DNA of 64,000 nucleotides. Source: Chlorophyllum brunneum. Taxonomy: Eukaryota > Basidiomycota > Agaricomycetes > Agaricales > Agaricaceae. Both the position numbers and the translations under genes were made by a program. Location of the stretch: the NCBI GenBank assembly GCA_963576785.1, contig OY756145.1:1302001-1366000 (forward strand), written 5' to 3'. The notes below the pieces were generated by a model. That model saw only the letters and a program-made list of their open reading frames with translations. It did not search any database and had not been told where the DNA came from. Of the stretch, positions 11,607 to 20,514 are shown piece after piece; position 1 is the stretch's first letter, and each line of letters starts with the position of its first letter.

Positions 11607-12240
11607 TTACTCATCCTCAGAGATCTCAGATGACAATGATGGAGATTTATCAGAATAGCTGCAGTCACAAGACATGTAGGATGAAGTGGTAAAGGGCAAT
11701 GATGACAATGGTGGCAATGGAAGAACTGTATCCATGGGATGATTGGAGTTAGATAATAGGGATGATATTGATGTGATTGGTTCTTTGGAGAGATAAGACT
11801 TGGGTGACTTGACAAAGGCTTGAATAGATTGCAATAGCAGGTGGGGAAAGTCATTGCTGTCACTACTGGGTACAGTAGGTTCATTGTCTGGTGATAAGTC
11901 CCTAGGTCACATCTCTATACAATAGATTCTATTGGCAACTTGTTGGTAAATGAGTGCTTTGAGTGTTGGAACACAAGTGTACATGTAGGGGTGGATGTAC
12001 TGCATAGTTTTTTCAGTAGTCAGTCATGCTTTCCAACTGTTATTCCAGGTGCCATAGAGGTTGTTCTTGATGGTGCATAAGTAGAGTCCATTGGTGTCGC
12101 ATACATGTAGGTATGGTGTGTATTTCTAGGCTAGTCAAAGTAGAGAGTCGATAATGGTATCATTGGATTGTGGTGGTGGGACAAGTGGTATTGCTTCTAG
12201 GAATTTGTTATAACCTCTGACATAGGTTCAAGGTTCGGAC
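11607..12240 (-). pseudogene. Unrecognised broken ORF upstream of the candidate LTR
   Basis: The minus strand gives a mostly readable frame of about 200 residues broken by a few stops. It includes KFLEAIPLVPPPQSNDTIID and VCDTNGLYLCTIKNNLYGTW, and it ends with an acidic Ser-rich tail (SLSSEISEDE, stop at 11607). I do not recognise it. Its position between a gypsy gag/protease relic and a candidate 3' LTR is where a downstream third ORF of a retroelement would sit. By eye it does not align with the third ORF of gypsy A or B. Alternatively it is part of a gag from another element. Confidence 0.4.
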
Positions 12241-12244
12241 ATAA

Positions 12245-13436
12245 CAGTAGGTATGTTGGTAGGTCTTCTGGGTTGGTCTGGTCCATTTTCTTTTTCTCTA
12301 TGTGTTCTTTTACCATACATATTCTCTGGTTAAACTATATGTTGTTGTGGTGTGTGGTACAATCCTTTGGGCATCTATTGAAGCATATTATGTTGTTTGT
12401 CCAGTCAATTTCCGGGTTGTGTTTGACTAGCCAGTCATGTCCAAGGTATAGGTCTGCACTTTCCAACTGTGTTACCATTGCTTCAATTTCTTCCATATGT
12501 TTTCCATTGTCTAGTACCAGGTGTACCGTGTCTGTTATCTCTCCTTTTTTGTTTTCAGTTCTGTTAGCATTGATTACTCATATTGGGTTTCAAGGGGTCT
12601 GGTTGTAATTCATTCTTCTTCTACTATTCTCTGTGCTATGCATGTGTGGGTACATCCAGAGTCTACCAGTGTGGTGATTTGTTTAGGTCCCTTCATTGTT
12701 CTGATTGTTGAATTGAGGAGAAGTTCATGCATCAAGTTTCATTTCTGTGGAATCACATATTGTCTATTGTGAAGTAAAACAGGGACTCTAGGTTTATTGG
12801 CTTGTAGGTTTGCACCTACTCAGAGCCTTCAGAAAAATCCTCCTTTGCTTCTTCTTCTTGCTCAGTTTCCTTAGTAAACTCTCTGATGTGTGCTTTCTTC
12901 AGTGCTTTACAATTCTTCAAGATGTGGCCTTGCTTGCCACAATTATAGCATGTTATTTTGGTGTATGTGACCTTCATCTTCTTACGGCAATATTGGTAAT
13001 ATGCCCATATAGATTGCAGTTGAAACATCTCAGTTTGCCATTCTGATCCATGTCTATCCTTTGTCTACCAATCTCCATTGGTTGTTCTCCACCTTTATAT
13101 GTGACTCCTGTGCTTGTCCTGATGTCTCCTTGGATGATGTCTGCCATTTCATATCCTTGGCCTACTGCAAGGATCATGTTCCTCCATTTGTTGTATGTGT
13201 CTGGGATTAAGGCTGATGGATAGCCTACAATAGCTCAGATAATATCTGCTCTGGTATGTTGTTTGAGGAGGAATATGGTATGAGTATCGTCTATTCCTGC
13301 TTGGGTTTTCAATGCTTCGAATTCTATTAAGAAGTCCATGATGTTTCTCTTTCCCTGTTTGAACAACTTGATTTCCCCTTTTGCTATTACTTTCCTATTC
13401 CCCAAGGAGAAGGTGGCTACCATCTCCTTTGCAAAG
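12245..13436 (-). pseudogene. Gypsy H relic: gag C-terminus and protease related to gypsy A
   Basis: Colinear with gypsy A from about 19960 to 21170. It has the block EMVATFSLGNRK, two CCHC knuckles (RCFNCNLYGHI... and CYNCGKQGHILKNC) at about 13040-12890, and then the protease region with stops down to 12245. Most differences from gypsy A are CpG to TpG or CpA. For example, ACACGTTATTTTGGTGTACG in A becomes GCATGTTATTTTGGTGTATG here. RT, integrase and LTRs are absent at this place. Both edges are abrupt: 13436 abuts LINE B and 12245 abuts unrecognised sequence. Confidence 0.85.
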
Positions 13437-13444
13437 TCATTGAA

Positions 13445-14230
13445 TGTCTATGATGGCTATTCTATGGCCACCAACAAACTTGCCACAACTAAGGACATTG
13501 AGATCCTTTAGGCCTTGGTCAAATGTCTATCCTCTCCAGGAGCTCCCTTCTGGATTGGTCTCACCTCTTCAATATTGTACCTTCATGTGGTCAATGTCCC
13601 CTTCCTCAAGAACTCTGCTGCCAGAGTTCAATCCACTCCAGCAGACATTGAGAAGGTTCTTACCTCATTGGTCTATGCTCCTCTTATCAACCTCAAGGGT
13701 CTCCCAAGGTTGGTGTGCAACTCCAAAACATCTGACTCCTGTATAGCATTCTTTAATATCTGGGACTCCATGAGAGGTACCTAAGCCCTCAGTCTTCTGA
13801 ATAAGAAGATTATGTTTGGGAACAAGCAGTACATTATACTCTCTACTAACTCTTGTTGTAATGAGCCACTGTGTACCTGCTGCTACAAGTGGGGCCACAC
13901 CTCCCCCCGGTACAAGGCTGATAGTCCTGCATGTCCTGACTGTGGTGGTCCCCACTCTCATGTGAACCACCATGTATTTGCATAGTGTTGTAAAGGGTAA
14001 CCAAAAGCTATGCCTCTAGTTCCTGCTACTTCTACTGGTCAACCATGCCTCCATCCTCCTTGTTGTTGTAACTGCAAGAAAGAGCACCCTGCTGATTCCA
14101 TGAAGTGTGCCTTCTGGAATCACAAACATGACCAGGCCTGGCTGACAGCCTGTTATCAAGAGGTGCATAACAGATGTTGTCACTCTTCCATCCCCTCTCA
14201 TAACCCCCCTTATGTCTAGGAACAACCTGG
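13445..14230 (+). pseudogene. LINE B ORF1, C-terminal part
   Basis: Readable pieces include ADIEKVLTSLVYAPLINLKG and FFNIWDSMRGT, then a Cys/His-rich block of gag-like knuckles: EPLCTCCYKWGHTSP, PACPDCGGPHSHVNHH and CCCNCKKEHPADSMKC, to about 14160. Stops interrupt it near 13783, 13984 and 13999. The arrangement matches ORF1 of LINE A and LINE C. The N-terminal half is missing. Expected role was RNA binding of the LINE transcript. Confidence 0.75.
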
Positions 14231-14264
14231 ACCATCTGGAGGGCATAGGGTATTCTAATTTAAC

Positions 14265-15682
14265 ATTGCAAAATCATATATTTATGTTGATGTACTGCTT
14301 GAGAAGTTAAAAGATGATTTTGACCTTTTCTTCTTCCAAGAACCTCTCTGAAGGTTCATCCATTCTACTCCCTCTACCACTGATGTGGAAGAGGATGATG
14401 TTACTGGCACACCCAAACACCCTGACTGGCTCATGGTGGTGCATCCCCCTGCCCAGGGGTCCCAGCCCCAAGTGATGGCATATATACATACTCAGCTACA
14501 ACATCTAAGACTATTGATAAGGAGGGACCTTGTTGATTACCCTGATATTCTTGCACTGATGCTCTTTACTGATGCAAAGACATATAACTTCTTGAACATC
14601 TACTCAGATAATCAGCATACTGCCATCAACTTCCTCCACAGGAAGATCAATGTTCTCCCCCCATTCAATTTTATGAGTAGGGACTTTAACTGTCATTCTT
14701 TGGAGTGGGACCCTGAGGTTCTTCACCATCAAACAACAGTGCATAAACTCATGGAGATGAGTTGCAATCTTGGTCTTGATCTGGTTATGCCAACCAACCC
14801 AGGTCCAACATTTATCTCCTACAACCCAGATTTGTGCCCATCAGTGATTGATCTGGTATTCATCTCTTCTCCTGATGTATCAAGGACCTTTTCTTATTGG
14901 GACCTGTCCCTCCAGAGCACATTGGACCATGTTCTGTTGTCTATCACCCTTCCTATCACTCCCATTGACATTGAGATCACCAAACTCATCCTTCCAAAGG
15001 GCTCCAATGAAGAGAAGGCCTTCCTAGGACATGTCATTGATGAGGTGATCAATCTTCATGATTGTCTCTCTCCAGATTCTCCAGAATAGGTGGATGCCTT
15101 GGCCCAGGCTATGGCTGAAGTCTTTTCTGATGTGTGGACCTACCACTCAAAAGAGATCTAGATCACTTGCCACACTCATCCCTGGTAGGACAAGGCATAC
15201 ACCACCTCTTTCTCCAGATACTAGAGCTCTTGGAGCCATGATGACTGGGGGGACTTCAGGCATGCTCATATAGTAGCCAAACATTGGTTCTTTGATTCTA
15301 AGATTGAAGAGATCATGTCCACTAACAAGCAACCTTGGAACCTGATAGAATGGGTCAAGGCTTGCAAGTTACCCCCCTGTGAGGCTATCCAGTTTAATGG
15401 ACAGCCTTGTCATGGAATGGACTCCCTTTGGGACGTCTTCCACTTGACATATAACTTGGCCACTGATTGGTAGTGTGACATATCTGTTCTGGACCTTCTC
15501 TTTGACTGGAAGGTCAGGGAATAGGCCCCATTCTCAGTGTTAGAGCTCATGGAGGCCTTGGTCTCTTGCTCAAATACATTTTCTCTAGGGCTGGACCATG
15601 TTACATAGTCCCACCTTAAGCATATCATTATTGATGAAGATTGTTTGGCAGTATTCCTACACCTGGCCAATGCCTGCCTTAT
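14265..15682 (+). pseudogene. LINE B ORF2 part 1: APE-type endonuclease and start of RT
   Basis: The longest open stretch (14385-15089, 234 aa) holds endonuclease motifs: SRDFNCHSLEWDP at about 14676 (the GDFN..WD block), ILALMLFTDAKTYNFLNIYS before it, and LQSTLDHVLLSI at about 14910 (the SDH-type motif). Upstream, DLFFFQEPL carries the metal-binding Glu block, followed by a TGA. Past 15089 the frame is broken, then reaches the RT N-terminal block HLANACL, where gypsy A entered. It resumes at 22197. Confidence 0.8.
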
Positions 15683-15991
15683 TGTTACGACCTTAGTCTC
15701 TGACTCAGGTTGCAAGCCTTTGGATAAAGGGAAGGAAGTAGAGAGAGGAAGAAGGGATGATACGATTGGTAAAGTGTAAGGAATACATCAAGTATTACTA
15801 CACTTTATATACTAGTGGTAGAGGCTAATAATAAGGGAGTCGAGTAACGGAGTCATAGGAGACGAGTAGAACGAGTCAGGTAGGAGGCACAGCCTCTAGG
15901 GTGATACAGGAGATGAAACGAGTATGAGGGTATACGAGGTAATGGGCGCATGATAGGAATGATAGGAATGAACGGTCTATGATTCGTAACA
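15683..15991 (-). repeat. Gypsy A 3' LTR
   Basis: 309 bp with plus-strand ends TGTTACGACC and GATTCGTAACA. It differs from the 5' LTR at 15942, where GGTAATGGG corresponds to GGTAACGGG in the other LTR. That is C to T at a CpG. Confidence 0.97.
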
Positions 15992-16006
15992 ATACCTCCT
16001 TTTCAA
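15992..16006 (-). other. Gypsy A polypurine tract
   Basis: On the minus strand, GAAAAGGAGGTAT sits directly against the 3' LTR. This is the expected place for plus-strand DNA priming. Gypsy B has the matching AAAGGGAGGTAT in the same place. Confidence 0.8.
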
Positions 16007-16098
16007 GCTTCATGTCCTCATGATACGTATTACTGTAAAGGTCCTTTGTAGAATAGAGCATATGGGATTTGGTGATAGTAAGAAAATGCGACGAGTGT

Positions 16099-16935
16099 TT
16101 ACTCGTTCATAGGTATGGCCGCGCCCAGAGCTCTGGCCAAGTCCTTCTTGTTTCCTCCGATGAGAGGTGCTTTGTCAACACGGCGTAAGCCAATCCAGAG
16201 AGGTGCGTGTGGCGGTCCTTCTTTGAACAGGAAGTGGGTGTGATTGTTGTACGTGGTGTTGTCGTTGGTGTGATTGTTTAACAGTTTGTACACGATGTCC
16301 TTCCAGTAATCGTTGTCCTTTTCACCTTCTGATTTCAACGTATTATATCCTGTTGGCGGGTGGAAAGTCATGGGTGTGATGGGGGGTACTACCGTGGTGA
16401 GTATGGTCTGGAGGTGAGCGACTTCTTCTTCGATGTCGGGGTGGAGTAGCTGGTCGGCGACGGTTCTTTCTTGAGTCTTTTGTTCGCATGTGTGGCAGAT
16501 GTGGTGTTGGATGGGGAACGGGTCGTTACTAACGAGTAGTCGATTAACGATGTGGTGGGAGAGGTTATCTGTGCTTCTTGATTCGTACGTATTGAGTCGT
16601 TCGGCTAGAGCTACAAGGATACTGTGCATCCGAGCTCGTATGTTGGAGATAACGAGGAGTTGCAAGTCGTCGTTAATCTCGTACAAGTGCCTCTCCAGTT
16701 GGTCTCTCCTTCCTTCGTCGATGATGAACTGATTGAGTCTTGGAGTGGCGTCGGATAATGTGTCCATAATTTTCGAGGCTCCTTCTTGGGTTGCCTTTAC
16801 TGCTGCTCCCAATAGTATTATGGTGTCGACTAGTGTTTCTCCTTCTACGATTTCTTCATGGTTGGTCCTTTCTGGTACGAGTTCTTCGAATTCTTTGAGG
16901 TAGGGATACGGGGTAAGTTGGCGTTCGGCGGGCAT
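16099..16935 (-). CDS. Gypsy A third ORF, unknown function (278 aa)
   Basis: An open frame lying after pol and before the 3' LTR, starting with ATG at 16935. I do not recognise its family. It is soluble-looking: no signal peptide, no convincing membrane segment (the most hydrophobic run is TIILLGAAV), Cys-poor, with many charged and probably helical stretches (about residues 60-130). Gypsy B has a clear homologue (62042-62920). The C-terminal 110 residues align well: PMTFHPP/PMIFNPP, YWKDIVYKLL/YWEEVIHNLI, APLWIGLRR/TPFWIGCRH. The N-terminal half is very diverged. An envelope role is unlikely without membrane segments; a structural or accessory role for the particle is possible. Confidence 0.8.
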   Translation of the reverse strand: MPAERQLTPYPYLKEFEELVPERTNHEEIVEGETLVDTIILLGAAVKATQEGASKIMDTLSDATPRLNQFIIDEGRRDQLERHLYEINDDLQLLVISNIRARMHSILVALAERLNTYESRSTDNLSHHIVNRLLVSNDPFPIQHHICHTCEQKTQERTVADQLLHPDIEEEVAHLQTILTTVVPPITPMTFHPPTGYNTLKSEGEKDNDYWKDIVYKLLNNHTNDNTTYNNHTHFLFKEGPPHAPLWIGLRRVDKAPLIGGNKKDLARALGAAIPMNE

Positions 16936-17036
16936 GGTGTGTTGTAGAGATAGTTGGCAAAATCAAGGGTGAAGTGAATACCACGAGTGATGCGGTGAGT
17001 GTAGTGGTTACTTGAGATGCGAGGTTTGTTGTTCAT
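16845..17036 (-). CDS. Gypsy A small ORF overlapping the pol stop (63 aa)
   Basis: Its ATG overlaps the pol stop codon in the form ATGA (17036-17033). It runs 63 codons in another frame and overlaps the first 90 nt of the third ORF. Gypsy B keeps the same ATGA and the pattern MNNKP...HYT.R....IH.TL.FA.YL.NTPC. Two readings are possible. It may be a real short protein made by termination-reinitiation. Or it may be a leader that brings ribosomes to the third ORF, which starts 98 nt past the pol stop in the -1 frame relative to this ORF. Confidence 0.45.
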   Translation of the reverse strand: MNNKPRISSNHYTHRITRGIHFTLDFANYLYNTPCPPNANLPRIPTSKNSKNSYQKGPTMKKS

Positions 17037-20000
17037 AATTGCTGCTTTTTACCCCCCTTTTTTATAGGTTTCGTCCTCGAAATCTTGCTTATGAATTCTT
17101 GTACCGCTTCCTTGGCGCTGTCTAAGTTTGTTTCGTCTTCCCATGTATCTTCTTCGGACGTATATCCTTTCCAGTGTACTAGGTACTGTTTTCGTTTCCC
17201 TTTTGTGCGGTGTCCTTGGATTTCGTCTACTTCGTAGTGTTCCTCATCATTGACTATCTCGGGGATCGGTGGTGGTGGAGTGCGCTGGCTGTCGTACTCG
17301 GGGTTATGATAGGGGGAAAGTAGTCTGCTGTTGAACACGTTGTGTATCGCCCATGTTTCAGGTAGCTCCAGGCGGTAGCTTGTTTCTCCTATTTTTTCCT
17401 TTACTCGGAAGGGTCCGTATCTCTTGTGATCTAGTTTTTTCGTTGGTCTTGTTGTCTTAATATTGTCTGCTTCCAGCCAAATTTGGTCTCCTGCTTGGTA
17501 CTCGTGTTCTGGCTTTGTGCTGTTCCGTTTCTCCATCTGTATCTGGTTTTGTTGGAGCATCTTGATCGTCTCTTGGCGTATGTCTTGTAGTTCTTGTATT
17601 CTTTCCGTGATTGCTGGAGCCTTGATCTCGTTTGAGATGTCTCCTTTCCATGGGTGTCGTCCATATACTATCTGGAATGGTGAATGTCCTGTGGCACTAT
17701 GTGTTTTATCGTTATATTGGAATTCTGCCGTGCTAAGCCATTTCTTCCAGTTGTTCTGTGCATGATTGATTACATTCCTGAGGTAGGCCTCAACCTCTTG
17801 GTTGATGCACTCCGTTTGACCGTCTGTTTGTGGATGGTATGCCGTGGATAGGTTACGTTGGGTGCCGGTTGCTCTGCAAAGTTCCACCATGAATTTTGAT
17901 GCGAATTGTGGACCTCTGTCACTGATGATCCTGCGTGGTATCCCATGTTGTCTCCATATGTCGTCCCGATATATATCTCCTAACTCCTCGGATGATAGGG
18001 TGGTGTTAACTGCCCGTAGTCTGATCATTTTGCTGAAACGATCAACTATGACAAGTATCGCGTCGTATCCCTCCGATTCTGGCAGTGGTCCTATCATGTC
18101 GATTGATATCTCTTCCCATGGTCCGGTGGGTATTGGTAGCGGGTGGAGATGTGTGGTAGGTCGTGTTCGGAGTATTTTGTTTCGCTGACATGTGTCACAT
18201 CCCTTGATGTATCGTTTAACATCATTGCGCATTTGTGGCCACCAATATGTCCTTTTGAGGAGTTCAATCATTCTGTGTTGTCCCGGGTGTCCTACGTCTG
18301 TTTTGTCGTGGTGTTGTTGGAGTATTTCTTGGCGTAACTCGGTGTTTGGTGGTACATATATTCTTCCTTCGAAGATGGGTAATCCATCAGTTTCCCATAT
18401 CTCCTCTGGTCGTTTCTCTTTTTCTCTTAGCCACTGTGTTTCTCTCCTCTGCTCCTTTCGTAGTCGGTGTTTCAGGTCTTCTTCTCCCGATATATCCCAC
18501 ATCTGTCTGATCTCGGTGGTAGTATTGTCGAATAAGTGGTCGGGTAATAGCATGATATCTGTGTTGTCCCTGGTTGTGTCCGTTTTCGCTAGTCTTGATA
18601 ACACATCTGCTTTTGTGTTTGTTTTACCGGGTATGTGTTTTAGCGTGTAGTGATATTCCTGTAGTTCCAGTTGCCATCTTGCTTGTCGTCCGGTGAGTTG
18701 TTGCGGTTTCCTAAAATATTCCAAGTTCTTGTGGTCCGTCCATATCTCGAATGGTTTGTCGGCGTCGAGTAGGTATTGTCTCCAAGTTTTGATTGCTTCT
18801 CGGATTGCCAATAGTTCTTTGTCGTAGATTTGGTAATTTCGTTCTGCCGGTGTCATTGTTCTTGAGTGGAAGGCGATTGGGTGCCATTGGTTATCCTGGT
18901 CTTGTGATAGTACCGCTCCTACTCCGTATCCTGATGCGTCTACTTCCACTCTATATTGTCCTTTATCTCGGGGCATTGCTAGTACTGGTTCGCTCGTTAT
19001 TTTCTTCTTGATTTTTTCAAATGCTTGCTGTTGGCGTTCTGACCATGACCATTGTGCGTCTTTCTTTTTGAGTTCATGTAGTGGTGTCGCTATGTTACTG
19101 AAATCTTGTATGAATCGTCGGTAGAAATTTGCAAAGCCGAGGAATTTTTCGACATCCTTCACGGATTTGGGTGTTGGCCATTCCTTTACTGCTTTCACCT
19201 TCTCTTCCTCCATTTTAACGCTGCCCTGTCCTACCACAAAGCCCAGTATGGGTATTTCTTTCGCGTCGAACATACATTTTGATCGTTTGAAGTAGAGCTG
19301 GTGTTTGGCTGCAATGTCTAAGAACCGTGTCGTTCTTTTCTCGAGTTCTTCCTGTGTGGTCCCTGGAATGACGAAGTCGTCCATGTAGTTGACAAGCGTT
19401 CCTTCATGTAATAGTTCTCGGAATATCGTGTTCATCATTCTTTGGAAGGTTGCCGGTGAATTGCTCATTCCGAAGAACATGACCGTAGGTTCAAATAATC
19501 CGTTATTTGTTACGAACGCTGCCTTCCATTCGTCTCCTTTCCTGATTCTGACGTTGTTGTATCCCCAAATGATGTCGAGCTTATTAAACACTTTTGCGTC
19601 CTTTAGTCGGTCTAGAACTTCGCTTATTAGTGGTAGTGGCGTTTTATCTTTGATAGTATGTTCATTCAGCTTCTTGTAATCTTGTACCAGTCGTTTTGTT
19701 CCGTCTTTTTTTGGTATAAAGAAGCATGGGGTGGCGTAGGGGGATTGTGATGGTCTGATACGTCCTGAGGCGAGGTTTTCGTCGAGGAATTTTTGTAGTT
19801 CCTGTTTTTCCGTTATTGTCATTGGGTAAACTTTGGACTGTAGTACCGGCGGTGCATCCTCTGACAGATTTATCTCATGGTCCCATACCGTGTGTGCGGG
19901 TAGATTATCGAAGTTCTTTTTGTTGAATAAATGGGTGTACTGTCGGAGGTATGGTGGTAGATCTTCATCATCCGTCGGGTCCGCCTTTTTCTCTTCAATG

Positions 20001-20455
20001 TGTTCCTTGACTGTCCGTATTCTTTCGTTGAACTGTATGTCACTATGTGATATTTTGCAATCTTCTGGACATCTCGTGAATCGTATGACATGATTGTTCC
20101 AATCGATTTCCGGGTTATGTTTAACCAGCCAATCGTGTCCCAGGTATAAGTCCGCGCTTTCTAATTGTGTTACTAGAGCGTCGATTTGTTCCGTGTGGTT
20201 GCCGTTGTTTAGTACCAATTGTGCTTTGTCTGTTATTTCCCCCTTTCTATTCTCCGTTCCATCGGCGTTGATTACTTTGATTGGGGTTTCCAGGGCTTTA
20301 GTCGGGATCTGTTCTTTTTCTACTGTTCGTTGTGCTATGCATGTGTGGGTGCATCCGGAGTCTACCAGGGTTGTAATTGGTTTGCGTCCTTTTCTTGTTT
20401 GGATTGTTGAGTCGAGGAGAAGTTCGCGTGTAGAGTTTTGTTTTTGGGGAATCAC
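17033..20455 (-). CDS. pol: Gypsy A pol: protease, RT, RNase H, integrase, chromodomain
   Basis: 1140 codons without a stop. Domains in order: retropepsin (VDSGCTHTCI, Asp at about residue 32); RT with LDIIWGYNNVRI and the YMDD box at residues 357-360; RNase H (YRVEVDASGYGVGAVLS, about 503); an integrase HHCC zinc domain (about 714-755, ending GCDTCQRNK); a DDE core (SIDMIGPLP, ISDRGPQF, and the Glu in TECINQEVEAYL); and a C-terminal chromodomain (about 1073-1126, YLVHWKGYTSEEDTWE). The chromodomain places it among chromoviruses, whose integrase can be directed to heterochromatin. The listed start is a GTG. The frame is open further upstream and overlaps the end of gag in the -1 frame, so a gag-pol frameshift is likely. 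Confidence 0.95.
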   Translation of the reverse strand: MIPQKQNSTRELLLDSTIQTRKGRKPITTLVDSGCTHTCIAQRTVEKEQIPTKALETPIKVINADGTENRKGEITDKAQLVLNNGNHTEQIDALVTQLESADLYLGHDWLVKHNPEIDWNNHVIRFTRCPEDCKISHSDIQFNERIRTVKEHIEEKKADPTDDEDLPPYLRQYTHLFNKKNFDNLPAHTVWDHEINLSEDAPPVLQSKVYPMTITEKQELQKFLDENLASGRIRPSQSPYATPCFFIPKKDGTKRLVQDYKKLNEHTIKDKTPLPLISEVLDRLKDAKVFNKLDIIWGYNNVRIRKGDEWKAAFVTNNGLFEPTVMFFGMSNSPATFQRMMNTIFRELLHEGTLVNYMDDFVIPGTTQEELEKRTTRFLDIAAKHQLYFKRSKCMFDAKEIPILGFVVGQGSVKMEEEKVKAVKEWPTPKSVKDVEKFLGFANFYRRFIQDFSNIATPLHELKKKDAQWSWSERQQQAFEKIKKKITSEPVLAMPRDKGQYRVEVDASGYGVGAVLSQDQDNQWHPIAFHSRTMTPAERNYQIYDKELLAIREAIKTWRQYLLDADKPFEIWTDHKNLEYFRKPQQLTGRQARWQLELQEYHYTLKHIPGKTNTKADVLSRLAKTDTTRDNTDIMLLPDHLFDNTTTEIRQMWDISGEEDLKHRLRKEQRRETQWLREKEKRPEEIWETDGLPIFEGRIYVPPNTELRQEILQQHHDKTDVGHPGQHRMIELLKRTYWWPQMRNDVKRYIKGCDTCQRNKILRTRPTTHLHPLPIPTGPWEEISIDMIGPLPESEGYDAILVIVDRFSKMIRLRAVNTTLSSEELGDIYRDDIWRQHGIPRRIISDRGPQFASKFMVELCRATGTQRNLSTAYHPQTDGQTECINQEVEAYLRNVINHAQNNWKKWLSTAEFQYNDKTHSATGHSPFQIVYGRHPWKGDISNEIKAPAITERIQELQDIRQETIKMLQQNQIQMEKRNSTKPEHEYQAGDQIWLEADNIKTTRPTKKLDHKRYGPFRVKEKIGETSYRLELPETWAIHNVFNSRLLSPYHNPEYDSQRTPPPPIPEIVNDEEHYEVDEIQGHRTKGKRKQYLVHWKGYTSEEDTWEDETNLDSAKEAVQEFISKISRTKPIKKGGKKQQL

Positions 20456-20514
20456 GTATCGTCTATTGTGTGATAAAACAGAAACTCTAGTTTTATTGGC
20501 TCGCGGGTTTGCGC

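Noticed and set aside
16099..16935. Calling the gypsy third ORF an envelope gene because of its position
   Set aside because: No signal peptide, no membrane segment, few Cys; position alone is not enough.
18192..18650. 152-aa open frame on the plus strand inside gypsy A pol
   Set aside because: Antisense shadow of an open, well-conserved pol frame; no family signal of its own.
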